DNA of 64,000 nucleotides, from contig JAMPFD010000001.1 of assembly GCA_023664625.1 (NCBI GenBank), positions 124,001 to 188,000 on the forward strand, written 5' to 3'. Positions within the stretch are counted from its first letter, which is position 1. Every line of letters starts with the position of its first letter. This document shows positions 9,705 through 18,051 of this stretch, piece after piece. Source of the stretch: Bacillota bacterium. Lineage in GTDB: Bacteria > Bacteroidota > Bacteroidia > Bacteroidales > Bacteroidaceae. A program made the translations under genes and the position numbers. The notes under the pieces are model-generated. The model worked only from the letters and a program-made list of their open reading frames with translations. It was not told the origin of the DNA and searched no databases.

Positions 9705-11765
9705 TTATGACAACTGTTCCTCTTCAAATGTCTGACATCTGATTCTACGGATAAGATATTCCACTGCCTTCGGGGCTTTCTCACGGCACTCTTTCAGACG
9801 GACAAGAAACTCTTCCTCCGTGGCATCAGAGTCAAAGAAACCAGCAAGTTCGCAGTTGTTGTCCGACAGCTTGTCAAGACGCAGCCCGCGCCGCTGCATC
9901 AGTGTGCGCAAGGCAAGTATGCCGATATCGTATTTAGGACGTGCTTCTATCAGTTTCTTCATCAAGGTCAGTCCCGGGTCTCCTGTATACAGTTCATTGA
10001 CCACGGCTACCGTAAAAAGCACTTTTGTATCGGGTGTGGACATGTCAAATACATCTTCAAACAGGCCATTCACCTCATCAGCCTCTTTATAACGGTCAAG
10101 TTTTGTCAGAGCGCGCGACTTGACATACAGAGCCTCAGGACACTGATGACGCTCAAGCACTTCATTGACATGCACCAGTGCTTCTTCATACCGCCGTGCA
10201 TAGAGGCAAAGCAGTGCCGCCAGAAACTTAGGAGCCCAGTGATCTGTACAAAGCAGGTTAGACGGCACTTCCTTCACCACGCCATACAGATGTTCGTCAC
10301 AGATAAGAATATCGAGGAAACGCTTCGCCTGCTGCATTGCTTCCTTGATGTCTCCGCCGGCAGCTTTCCCGGCAACCATCAAGAGATACTGCAAGGCCGC
10401 CGCGTCATAATCGTCATGCTTCAGTGCACCATAGACGGCCTTTCCGCTTTCTATCTCGTTACATATCTGCCGTTCGTTGTTATACTCACCGGCAAAAGCC
10501 AATACCTCACGGCTTGTATGGGCATACTGAGGAACAATATTCCGGGAAAGATAAAGGCCGTCAAGGGTGCGCACACGGCTCAGTGCGACATACAGCTGCC
10601 CCGGAGCAAACATTCCACGGCTAAGGTCGAGCGAGAGTTTGTCGAAAGTCATGCCCTGACTTTTATGGACGGTAATTGCCCATGCAAGTTTCAAGGGGAA
10701 CTGAGTGAAGGTACCGTTCAGATGTTTCTTCATCCTACCCTCCTCCTTGTTGTACTCGTAACTATATGACTCCCACGAACAGCACGGCACCACATATGTC
10801 TCGCCATTGTTCAGCGTCACACTTATCTCGTCCTTAGTGAGTTTCGCCACCTTGCCCAATGTGCCGTTTGCCCAACGCTTCATTTGGTCATTGCGGGTAA
10901 GCATAACCTGGGCACCGACTTTCAGACGCAGTTCCAGCTCTACAGGGAAACGCTTCTCTTCAAATGTCCCGTCAACGGTTCCCTCATAGACAAACTCTTC
11001 CGCGTCTATCTCTTCCAGACGATCGAAATTAATCTTGTCAGCAGTCTTGTTTACAGACACAAGCGTAATAACCGCATCATCTCCGGCATTTGGCACACCT
11101 ACACGACTGTTGAGATGCATTATGTTCTCAGGCGTGACCCTGTTCATACGCACATTCTCCAATATATCCAGAAACTGCCCGTCATCCTGACGGTAGACTT
11201 TCCTGAACTCGACCTTTACTAGACGTATACGCCTTATGGCATTAGCCTTGTAGAAAAAGAAATCGTCCGTTCTGTACATATCTTTAAGCATATCCTTGTC
11301 CACTCCCTGCTTCACGACAGGAGGCAGCTGGAACATGTCGCCTACAAAAATCATCTGTTTTCCTCCGAACGGCAGGTTGTTCCTCAAGATCTTCCGCATG
11401 GTACGGTCTATGGCATCCATGATATCACAACGCACCATGGAGACTTCGTCAATGATAATGGTATCGGCATGAATGAGAGTGAGTATTCTTGCCTGATTCA
11501 TCTTTCCGCATGTATCATAATCGCACACGTCCATCGGCAGGCCGAAGAAAGAATGAATAGTGTCACCTCCGGCAAGAATGGCGGCCACACCTGTAGGGGC
11601 GAGCGTTATGAACTGCTTTGACACAGACTTCTGCACATTCTTGAGAAAAGTGGTCTTGCCTGTACCTGCACGTCCTGTGAGGAAGAAACAGGAGTTTGTA
11701 TTGGCAACAAGCTCGTATGCAAGCTGCCATTCGTGGTTATGCCGGTATATCTGTATGTTCTGCAT
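9705..11765 (-). CDS. PIF1-like superfamily 1 DNA helicase with C-terminal helical repeats
   Basis: 686 aa. The N-terminal half is an SF1B helicase core: Walker A GRAGTGKTT (about residues 31-39), motif Ia LAPTGVAAILAGG, motif II IIIDEVSM, motif III FVGDMFQLPPV, and motifs V/VI ITVHKSQGMTFDK and YVALSRVRTLDGL. The C-terminal 260 residues are helical and TPR-like, without a recognised domain. It starts only 5 bp after the upstream unknown gene, so it belongs to the same transcription unit as the two paralogous small proteins. The promoter of that unit carries the palindrome also found at cas13b. Similar helicases occur widely in Bacteroidota, so a housekeeping role is possible. Confidence 0.9.
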   Translation of the reverse strand: MQNIQIYRHNHEWQLAYELVANTNSCFFLTGRAGTGKTTFLKNVQKSVSKQFITLAPTGVAAILAGGDTIHSFFGLPMDVCDYDTCGKMNQARILTLIHADTIIIDEVSMVRCDIMDAIDRTMRKILRNNLPFGGKQMIFVGDMFQLPPVVKQGVDKDMLKDMYRTDDFFFYKANAIRRIRLVKVEFRKVYRQDDGQFLDILENVRMNRVTPENIMHLNSRVGVPNAGDDAVITLVSVNKTADKINFDRLEEIDAEEFVYEGTVDGTFEEKRFPVELELRLKVGAQVMLTRNDQMKRWANGTLGKVAKLTKDEISVTLNNGETYVVPCCSWESYSYEYNKEEGRMKKHLNGTFTQFPLKLAWAITVHKSQGMTFDKLSLDLSRGMFAPGQLYVALSRVRTLDGLYLSRNIVPQYAHTSREVLAFAGEYNNERQICNEIESGKAVYGALKHDDYDAAALQYLLMVAGKAAGGDIKEAMQQAKRFLDILICDEHLYGVVKEVPSNLLCTDHWAPKFLAALLCLYARRYEEALVHVNEVLERHQCPEALYVKSRALTKLDRYKEADEVNGLFEDVFDMSTPDTKVLFTVAVVNELYTGDPGLTLMKKLIEARPKYDIGILALRTLMQRRGLRLDKLSDNNCELAGFFDSDATEEEFLVRLKECREKAPKAVEYLIRRIRCQTFEEEQLS

Positions 11766-11770
11766 GGCTC

Positions 11771-12277
11771 TTATTTTAGTTTTATCTGTGGAAGAATCTG
11801 GGTGAGACGCTTGTCGTAGTCGCTGTCAAGGTAGCTTTTGTAGCATCTGTCAACTACTTCGCGGGCGTACTCTTCAATCTGTGCCTTTGGCCTGGCCGAC
11901 CGCTGTGTCTTCAGGACAGCTTCCAAAAAGTTGCATACCATGAGTTCCGACTCCTTGCGGATGAACTCTTCACTGCGGAACATTTTGTCATAGTCGCGCT
12001 TCTGGATGAGTCCAAGGCGTTTGCCGTTGAAGGCATACAGTTCTATCCCGTCAATATATGTCCACGTATGGTATAGTCCGACTTTCTCTACTATGACTAT
12101 ACGGTCGCAGAAGCGGATGCCCTTATAATAGCGGTGGCCGTTTCCGCTCTCATAGTCCTCGCAGAGAAACATTTTCTGTCCTTCGTCCCACACTGGGATA
12201 CGCACTCTCGGGTTGCCAAATGTCGGGAGAATATTGTCAAACAAGTCCTTGTTGATAGCTTTTGTCAAACTTGCCAT
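11771..12277 (-). CDS. Unknown protein, paralog of the next gene (168 aa)
   Basis: I do not recognise the family. It is a soluble mixed alpha/beta protein with no signal peptide. Its middle (YYKGIRFCDRIVIVE…TWTYIDGIELYAFNGKR) aligns with YFKAIRMSDRLGVYY…SRTFLNGITLFAFNGTK of the upstream 145-aa protein. Both end in an alpha-helical segment with a Cys/Leu-rich NFLEAVLKTQ or KNFLEGQAKLL motif. The shared core suggests tandem duplication. The gene is 63 bp from its paralog and 5 bp from the helicase gene. Confidence 0.75.
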   Translation of the reverse strand: MASLTKAINKDLFDNILPTFGNPRVRIPVWDEGQKMFLCEDYESGNGHRYYKGIRFCDRIVIVEKVGLYHTWTYIDGIELYAFNGKRLGLIQKRDYDKMFRSEEFIRKESELMVCNFLEAVLKTQRSARPKAQIEEYAREVVDRCYKSYLDSDYDKRLTQILPQIKLK

Positions 12278-12340
12278 AGTTTCTTTGTTTTTTTACGTTT
12301 TTATTGGTGAATAGCTAACTGTTGTTTTTTCTCTGCCGGC

Positions 12341-12778
12341 TCATGCAAGCATCTTGCGATGAGTTTCTTTAATGAGACTGCGTGAGAATTCCAGCACCTG
12401 ACGTTCAGAGACTCTTGTACCCAAAAGTTTCGCCTGTCCTTCCAGGAAGTTCTTCAGCAGCAGGACACTCTGGTTTGTTGCGTCCTCTTCGTTGAAGAAG
12501 CGGCAGTGAAACGTCGCCCGGCATATCATCTCCGGCTTGGTCCCGTTAAAAGCAAAAAGCGTGATACCGTTGAGAAAAGTCCTGCTATAACCGATACCGA
12601 TGTCATAATAGACACCAAGCCTGTCTGACATACGTATGGCCTTGAAGTATGTATTGCCGGCAGTACTGGTGTAGCCTGTCGTAAGATACATATTCTTCTC
12701 TGCATTGTAAGTTACCGCTGCCCCAGAGAGTGCCGGGAGAGCCTTGACGGCTACGAGCTGTAGAGTTTTGTTTGTCAT
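12341..12778 (-). CDS. Unknown protein, paralog of the following gene (145 aa)
   Basis: First gene of the unit that continues into the 168-aa paralog and the PIF1-like helicase. It has no recognised domain. The core pattern is Y-Y/F-K-x-I-R-x-x-D-R … G-I-x-L-x-A-F-N-G, followed by two predicted helices. No membrane segment or signal peptide is seen. Its promoter at 12891-12898 lies 38 nt from a GGTTCC…GGAACC palindrome, in the same geometry as cas13b, which suggests co-regulation. Confidence 0.75.
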   Translation of the reverse strand: MTNKTLQLVAVKALPALSGAAVTYNAEKNMYLTTGYTSTAGNTYFKAIRMSDRLGVYYDIGIGYSRTFLNGITLFAFNGTKPEMICRATFHCRFFNEEDATNQSVLLLKNFLEGQAKLLGTRVSERQVLEFSRSLIKETHRKMLA

Positions 12779-12890
12779 GTTGGTCTTGTTTTTTTTCGGT
12801 TTAACAATTAATTATTCCTTATGTCTGCACCTGCCAACCGCTTTCGATGCGCACTGATCTCCATGGACAGCCTTCTATCGTTTGACGGTG

Positions 12891-12898
12891 CAAAGATA
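12891..12898 (-). promoter_or_regulatory. -7 element of the paralog/helicase operon promoter
   Basis: TATCTTTG on the - strand fits TAnnTTTG. The position expected for the -33 box (12919-12922) reads GGAG and is not consensus, which would suit an activator-dependent promoter. The start codon is about 113 bp downstream. Confidence 0.6.
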
Positions 12899-12936
12899 AC
12901 ACGTTTTTTTCATTCTGCCTCCTGTTTTTCCGACAG

Positions 12937-12965
12937 TATTGGTTCCTTTGATTTTGGAACCAATA
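12937..12965. promoter_or_regulatory. Operator-like palindrome A (TATTGGTTCC-N9-GGAACCAATA)
   Basis: A perfect 10-bp inverted repeat around a 9-nt centre (tttgatttt). It lies 38 nt upstream of the -7 element at 12891-12898, and just past the stop codon of the 140-aa gene. It is one of three copies in the window, all with identical spacing to their promoter. Confidence 0.8.
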
Positions 12966-12975
12966 ATCTTTTCCG

Positions 12976-13398
12976 TCAAGCTTTCAGACAATGCCTTTTC
13001 ATGCGTATTCTCTCCATACATCTGCTTGTACAGGTAATAGAGACATGCACAGATGTAAGGTCTTCCGAACGTCCGTTCTTTCTGTGGTTGGCCTGCGCCT
13101 GACGCTTCTCTATTATTCGGCGGAGTATGCGGTCTTGTACACTTGGCGATTTCTCCCGGCTCTTCATCTTCAGATTAAGGAATATACCGTCAAGCACCTC
13201 CACTTCTATCTTTCTCATTGTCGTACAGAAGACTTCCCTTGTCACGGCAGAACGATAGCGCGGAGACTTCTCAAGCATTCTCCATCTCTTGTTTATATTG
13301 CGACGAATCTTTGCGTCCGCTTTCCTGCTATATGTAACCACCTTCTGCATGTTCTTAATGTTGTTTATTCCCTTAGTAGTATCTGTTGCCTGTGTCAT
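12976..13398 (-). CDS. Small basic unknown protein (140 aa)
   Basis: The family is not recognised. The protein is strongly basic (many Arg/Lys) and mostly helical by composition, with no membrane segment and no clear RxxxxH (HEPN) motif, so it does not look like Csx27 or Csx28. The ATG at 13398 is preferred over an upstream start because the promoter and spacing fit. It has its own promoter with a palindrome identical in position to that of cas13b. It sits between the distal end of the CRISPR array and the paralog pair. A nucleic-acid-binding role would fit the charge, but that is inference. Confidence 0.6.
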   Translation of the reverse strand: MTQATDTTKGINNIKNMQKVVTYSRKADAKIRRNINKRWRMLEKSPRYRSAVTREVFCTTMRKIEVEVLDGIFLNLKMKSREKSPSVQDRILRRIIEKRQAQANHRKNGRSEDLTSVHVSITCTSRCMERIRMKRHCLKA

Positions 13399-13503
13399 AT
13401 TCTTACTGCTTTTTATTAAGATGAAAAAAATATAGATTGTTTGTTCACTCGTCACCAGCAATTTGCAGCGTCAACTCCGATGTGATATCGATGTTTGACG
13501 CTG

Positions 13504-13535
13504 CAAAAGTAAATATTTTTCCATCCTTACGCAAG
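13504..13535 (-). promoter_or_regulatory. Promoter of the 140-aa unknown gene
   Basis: On the - strand: CTTG at 13532-13535, a 20-nt spacer, then TACTTTTG at 13504-13511. Palindrome B starts 14 nt further upstream. The initially transcribed bases (CAGCGTCAAAC) resemble those of the paralog promoter. Confidence 0.7.
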
Positions 13536-13549
13536 AAAAATAACATCTG

Positions 13550-13578
13550 TATTGGTTCCTCCTGTTTTGGAACCATTC
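13550..13578. promoter_or_regulatory. Operator-like palindrome B (TATTGGTTCC-N9-GGAACCATTC)
   Basis: Left arm 13550-13559, centre tcctgtttt, right arm 13569-13578. Its proximal edge is 14 nt from the -33 box and 38 nt from the -7 element of the 140-aa gene promoter, the same distances as at cas13b. Confidence 0.8.
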
Positions 13579-13605
13579 CATTAAACATAACACAATAAAA
13601 AAAAT

Positions 13606-14411
13606 GCCATAATTCTCTTCCAAACGAAGAACTTCTACAACGTAAAAAACAAAAACAGTACACGTTGTAATACTCCTCCACCACAACGCCACGGAGATGC
13701 TGTAGTTGCGTATCCTCGTTGTGATACTCCTCCAAATGAGGAGCTTCCACAACCCTCACCTCTACAAAGGTGTGGTGATTTTAGTTGTAATACTCCTCCA
13801 AATGAGGAGCTTCCACAACTGTGCCTACTTGGCGCAGAGATTACAGCTAGTTGTAATACTCCTCCAAATGAGGAGCTTCCACAACCTACCGGCGCAAGTC
13901 CGATGCTTTTCCCTCGTTGTAATACTCCTCCAAATGAGGAGCTTCCACAACAGCGCCTGACGTCGAAAGATAAGGTAAAGGTTGTAATACTCCTCCAAAT
14001 GAGGAGCTTCCACAACAACAAGTGAAAAAATCATCTTAACATCCTAGTTGTAATACTCCTCCAAATGAGGAGCTTCCACAACGTGCAAAGCTTAATAATG
14101 CAAAAAGAGTTTGTTGTAATACTCCTCCAAATGAGGAGCTTCCACAACTGTCAAACGTAGAAACAAATGTATCTAAAAGTTGTAATACTCCTCCAAATGA
14201 GGAGCTTCCACAACGCTCTCATCTTGTCACTATCAGTCTTAGTGTTGTAATACTCCTCCAAATGAGGAGCTTCCACAACGGAGTAGCGTGACTGTAGAGC
14301 ATCACGTTCGTTGTAATACTCCTCCAAATGAGGAGCTTCCACAACCTTTCCGTGTGGTACACGATGAAGCGTCAGGTTGTAATACTCCTCCAAATGAGGA
14401 GCTTCCACAAC
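13606..14411 (-). CRISPR. Type VI-B CRISPR array: 11 full repeats plus truncated and decayed repeats at the distal end
   Basis: 36-bp repeats with 29-30-bp spacers. Full repeats start at 14376, 14310, 14244, 14179, 14113, 14047, 13981, 13916, 13850, 13784 and 13718 (the last has one base change). A 24-bp repeat (13664-13687) lacks 12 central bases, and a decayed repeat (about 9 of 36 bases changed) lies at 13606-13641. On the - strand each repeat starts GTTGTGGAAG and ends TATTACAAC, like known Cas13b direct repeats, with a 6-bp central stem. Repeat decay at the low-coordinate end places the leader side next to the cas13b stop, 61 bp away. No separate consensus promoter is seen there, so readthrough from cas13b is possible. 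Confidence 0.97.
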
Positions 14412-14472
14412 TTACTTTATATAAAATGTTCTGTCATATGATTTTCTATTATTTTTGACAATGTAAAAAGCC

Positions 14473-17400
14473 TTACCATAAAGCTTCAACACTTCCGTTT
14501 TTGTCATTTTTTATAAGTTCAGCATACCTGCCAAAAAGTTCTGTCATGCTTCTGGCTATCTGAGGAAGTGTGGTTATCTCTAACTTGCCTTTTTCCGGAT
14601 ATCCATTATGGTCGAATGCATTTCTAATCTGCCGCAAGACATATCCCTGTTGTCTGCCGATATTATTGTTCGTGCCTAATATATCGATGATCCTCTTGAA
14701 ATCCACTTTCTCATAGTTATCGACCATTTGCTGCAATTCAGGATAATTGTCAAAGGCCCATTTCTCAACATCAAAAATCAAGCTTACAACTTCAGGGCGG
14801 CAGGTGTCATAGTTTCGGAATTCTTCCTCAAGTTGTTCTTTCGACACTGTATCCGTACCCACAAGTTCCATCAATGGCGGGAGACGCTTATCGTTGGCAA
14901 GAACAAAGAAATTCCCATAGTTCTTCAGCTTTATGCTGTCGGTCTTTATGGTATATTTCTTTCCGCCCTTAGTGAACCGGAAGGTCATAGGCATCATCTC
15001 CGAAAGGATGCCTTTATCAGCATCAGGCATTATTTCCTTCAGCTTAAACTTTCCGCCGTCAAAGTCAGCCGTAGCTGTAAGCACCTTCTTCACCATCATA
15101 AACAGCAGAGCGTCCTGTACCTTATAGCGGCGTATGGTCTTCTCAGACTTCTGATAGTCATTGCTTGCATGGGCAATGCGCCTGTCAAGGCTCTCCTCCA
15201 TATCTTCCTCCGACCTGCCGTTTGAACGCAGTTCTCTGTTCCTTGCAATTATCTGTCTGCGGTAAGCCTTTATCTGCTCCTCACGGTTTTGCCAAAGACC
15301 CTCACGCTTCTCCTGAGAAATACAGTTGTGGCATAAGGCACCCCTCCTGTCAAACTTCCCGTTAAGCATATCCATGTAGTCATAGTTGCGGTTCCAGGAA
15401 TAGAATATCTGGAAATCATCGCCCTGTACACGCCGCAGATATTCACCTATAAGACATGTCACATTGGCACTGTCAAAGTCAATGCCATTCATTTGCGGCA
15501 TTTTACGGAGTTCCTCCTTAATATCAGCATCGAACATCTGGCGAGGCAGTTCAATTGTCGAATTTTTACGATATGTCTCACCCAGAGATTCCAGAACAGG
15601 AGTTTTCCATCGGTTACGGTTCTTATTGACAAACGGCACGTCAATATTCTTCCCCTTACATATCTTTACAGACAAGGATTCAAGATAAATCCTGCGCTCT
15701 GCCAAATAGCGTTCGTAGAAGGCTATGGCATTCTCAGGTATTGTGCGTGCGAACACTTTATGGAGAAAAGGATGATTCTTGCCGGAATTTGTCCCCAAGA
15801 GTTTTGCGTCTTCAAACATCTGCTTGAATTTTGTCTTTGTCTCCTGATTGCCCAGGCTGTCATAGGTGGCTATTGACGCCTGCATGACACGGTAGTTCAA
15901 GCCGGTGAGTTTATCCTTCCCGCCATTATTGTCAGGCTGGAACCTTACTATATCCTTTGCCAGGAAGTCGGCAAGAGCTCCCGTACTTATTTTCCTGAAG
16001 CCGCGCCTGCCCATCTTATTGTCTCTCGTTCCGATAGCCATGCGGTCTGCCTTAAGGCGTGCAATGCGTTTTTCCGTGTCCTCACGAAGACCGTTGACGG
16101 CAGTCTCAATGAACAGCCGCACATCCTTTCCTTTGGCACAACCGTCAAGACAATCCAACACCTTCTTCGGAATGTCACGCTCGGCAATGCCGAAGCCGGC
16201 AAGATTCTCTCTTGTCACCTCTCCTCTGCTCATTGCCTCGAACAGGTGCACATAATTGTCATAGACCTCTCCGATGCGTGCTTCTGTCTTATCAGCACCA
16301 AGCAAGAGCATGTGGAAAGCCATGGCTGACAGTTCGAAAGTGCTCATCCTGCACGACGGAATGTCCTTGTCTACATACCATTTGCCGTTGTCATTCTCAA
16401 CATGAGGCAACCGCATTCCACCACAGAAAGACATCTCCACCTTGTTGTTGTCCAACATATAGCGTGTGTATGTGTCAACTACATAAGGATAGTTTCCTGG
16501 ATTGGCATCGTCGCGCTCCATGCTCTCGAAGTCACGTATTCTGATACCTGTGTCTGCAAAGGTTAGGTCTTCCTGCCTTCTCTGTTCCTCAACCTCGCCG
16601 ATACGTCCGAAGCCGTTCAGCGGATGTTCAAGAACTCTAACACGGGTTTCTCCGTCAATGCACTTTTTCTCGGCATTGAACAAATAGCGGAGCTTTCCCA
16701 TATTGACATGGAAGCGTATGTTCTTGAACAGTTCACCATAGTCAATATATTGCAGCAGGAGTTGTGCAAATCTGTCGGAACTGCGCCACTGTAACGCTTC
16801 GTTATAATCTGCGGATATGATTCTGAACCGGGACTTGTCGTCCATTGACAGCGTATCGAACAGTTCTGACGGACAACGCTTTACTTCATTGAGCATATCC
16901 ATAGCCACCGACATACTGTCCTTTTCCATGCCGATTCGGTCTTTAGGAAGCCTTATGCTGTTCACCCCCATGGAGCGAATGATTATTCTGCGGTCCTCCG
17001 ACTGTGGATTGTATTTGGATACAAACGGCAGTTTTGACATGAAAAGGTTTATACACTGCTTATCAAGGAACAGGCATATAAGCAACGCGATGCCTACTCC
17101 GGAGAGGTGAAGCCGACGGCTGGTGTCGCCGTTATACGCCACCATACTGAGGAAGAAACTTACATCTGCCACTGTTCTTTTTTCTCCATTCGGCCCTTTT
17201 CCTATTTTATTACGTCTGTTCTGTATGAATTCGAGGTCAGCAACCTCATAGTCATACTTATCTTTCAGATTGCGCAATGCCACAGTATAGTAGTAGTTCA
17301 CAATGTTTGCGAGAGGCTGTTCTGACTTCAAAAGAAAGTCGTTGCCTTCATCAAACGATGTATCGCTGACAATGTAATGGGTGCTCATGTCCCTGTATTT

Positions 17401-17772
17401 CTTCAGGACTCTGAAAATCTTGTTCAGTATATTCCCTATATCAGAACCGTTGACTTCAAGTCTTTTCCGGTTATTTTTCTTGTTCCAATAGTCTCTCTGG
17501 TTCTCACCCATGATTTTCAGGAAAGGGAAATACTCCTGCAGCTTTTCCATAACAAGCAGGACTGTCTCCTGACGCACATCAGCATTTGTACGCAGACATC
17601 CTAAAACAGGATGCTTCCACAAATCCTCTTTATTTTCGGCATAGCCCTCAGGATTTTTTATTCCTGTCAGTTTCTGTATATGATCAAGCACAGTCTGTGC
17701 ATTATTCAGTGCCATTACAGCATATGTGCCATAATATTTCTTGTACTCGGTGATAAGGTGTGGTATATTCAT
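14473..17772 (-). CDS. cas13b: Cas13b, type VI-B CRISPR RNA-guided RNA endonuclease
   Basis: 1099 aa, normal for Cas13b. Two HEPN RxxxxH motifs sit at the ends, as expected for the family: RDMSTH (R127-H132) and RNAFDH (R1050-H1055). The central region is Lys/Arg-rich and includes helical segments that bind crRNA. Cas13b processes pre-crRNA and, on target RNA recognition, cleaves RNA in cis and in trans. The adjacent array has the matching repeat type. No cas1/cas2 and no csx27/csx28 candidate is recognised in the surrounding 10 kb. A WYL regulator gene lies 279 bp upstream on the same strand. The promoter is a full consensus with an upstream palindrome. Confidence 0.97.
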   Translation of the reverse strand: MNIPHLITEYKKYYGTYAVMALNNAQTVLDHIQKLTGIKNPEGYAENKEDLWKHPVLGCLRTNADVRQETVLLVMEKLQEYFPFLKIMGENQRDYWNKKNNRKRLEVNGSDIGNILNKIFRVLKKYRDMSTHYIVSDTSFDEGNDFLLKSEQPLANIVNYYYTVALRNLKDKYDYEVADLEFIQNRRNKIGKGPNGEKRTVADVSFFLSMVAYNGDTSRRLHLSGVGIALLICLFLDKQCINLFMSKLPFVSKYNPQSEDRRIIIRSMGVNSIRLPKDRIGMEKDSMSVAMDMLNEVKRCPSELFDTLSMDDKSRFRIISADYNEALQWRSSDRFAQLLLQYIDYGELFKNIRFHVNMGKLRYLFNAEKKCIDGETRVRVLEHPLNGFGRIGEVEEQRRQEDLTFADTGIRIRDFESMERDDANPGNYPYVVDTYTRYMLDNNKVEMSFCGGMRLPHVENDNGKWYVDKDIPSCRMSTFELSAMAFHMLLLGADKTEARIGEVYDNYVHLFEAMSRGEVTRENLAGFGIAERDIPKKVLDCLDGCAKGKDVRLFIETAVNGLREDTEKRIARLKADRMAIGTRDNKMGRRGFRKISTGALADFLAKDIVRFQPDNNGGKDKLTGLNYRVMQASIATYDSLGNQETKTKFKQMFEDAKLLGTNSGKNHPFLHKVFARTIPENAIAFYERYLAERRIYLESLSVKICKGKNIDVPFVNKNRNRWKTPVLESLGETYRKNSTIELPRQMFDADIKEELRKMPQMNGIDFDSANVTCLIGEYLRRVQGDDFQIFYSWNRNYDYMDMLNGKFDRRGALCHNCISQEKREGLWQNREEQIKAYRRQIIARNRELRSNGRSEEDMEESLDRRIAHASNDYQKSEKTIRRYKVQDALLFMMVKKVLTATADFDGGKFKLKEIMPDADKGILSEMMPMTFRFTKGGKKYTIKTDSIKLKNYGNFFVLANDKRLPPLMELVGTDTVSKEQLEEEFRNYDTCRPEVVSLIFDVEKWAFDNYPELQQMVDNYEKVDFKRIIDILGTNNNIGRQQGYVLRQIRNAFDHNGYPEKGKLEITTLPQIARSMTELFGRYAELIKNDKNGSVEALW

Positions 17773-17798
17773 AGTGGTTTTCGTTTTTTATTACGCTG

Positions 17799-17830
17799 CA
17801 AAGGTACGCATATCAGTTAAAAGGAACAAA
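17799..17830 (-). promoter_or_regulatory. Promoter of cas13b
   Basis: On the - strand: TTTG at 17827-17830, a 20-nt spacer, then TACCTTTG at 17799-17806. Predicted transcription starts about 20 bp upstream of the ATG. Confidence 0.8.
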
Positions 17831-17844
17831 GTTTCTCAATCATT

Positions 17845-17873
17845 TATTGGTTCCTTGTGTCTTGGAACCATTC
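17845..17873. promoter_or_regulatory. Operator-like palindrome C (TATTGGTTCC-N9-GGAACCATTC) upstream of cas13b
   Basis: Left arm 17845-17854, centre ttgtgtctt, right arm 17864-17873. It lies 14 nt upstream of the -33 box and 38 nt upstream of the -7 box, centred near -67. This position is more typical of an activator than of a repressor. Confidence 0.85.
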
Positions 17874-18051
17874 CTTCGGAAAGAAAAAGTTGTTCTGTAG
17901 AGGGTTCTTAATCATCCTAAAAGCCATTTTATTTACCATTTCTGCGTGCTATGATACATATTCACGTAACATTTACGGTGATAGGCTTGACAGTGTACTC
18001 TGATTTGTCTCTATATGCCTGACTATTTCTTCTTATGCTGCCTTCGAATGC

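Noticed and set aside
13754..13783. Spacer sharing 13 bases (ctcacctctacaa) with the rhs gene near 43957
   Set aside because: Too short to be a protospacer match.
14346..14375. Spacer sharing 15 bases (gtggtacacgatgaa) with the receptor gene near 51825
   Set aside because: Only half of the spacer matches, and the crRNA would have the same sense as the receptor mRNA, so it could not target it. Chance is the simplest explanation.
13706..14408. Open reading frames with repeated WKLLIWRSITT-like or MRSFHN-like peptides
   Set aside because: They are translations of the CRISPR repeats, not proteins.
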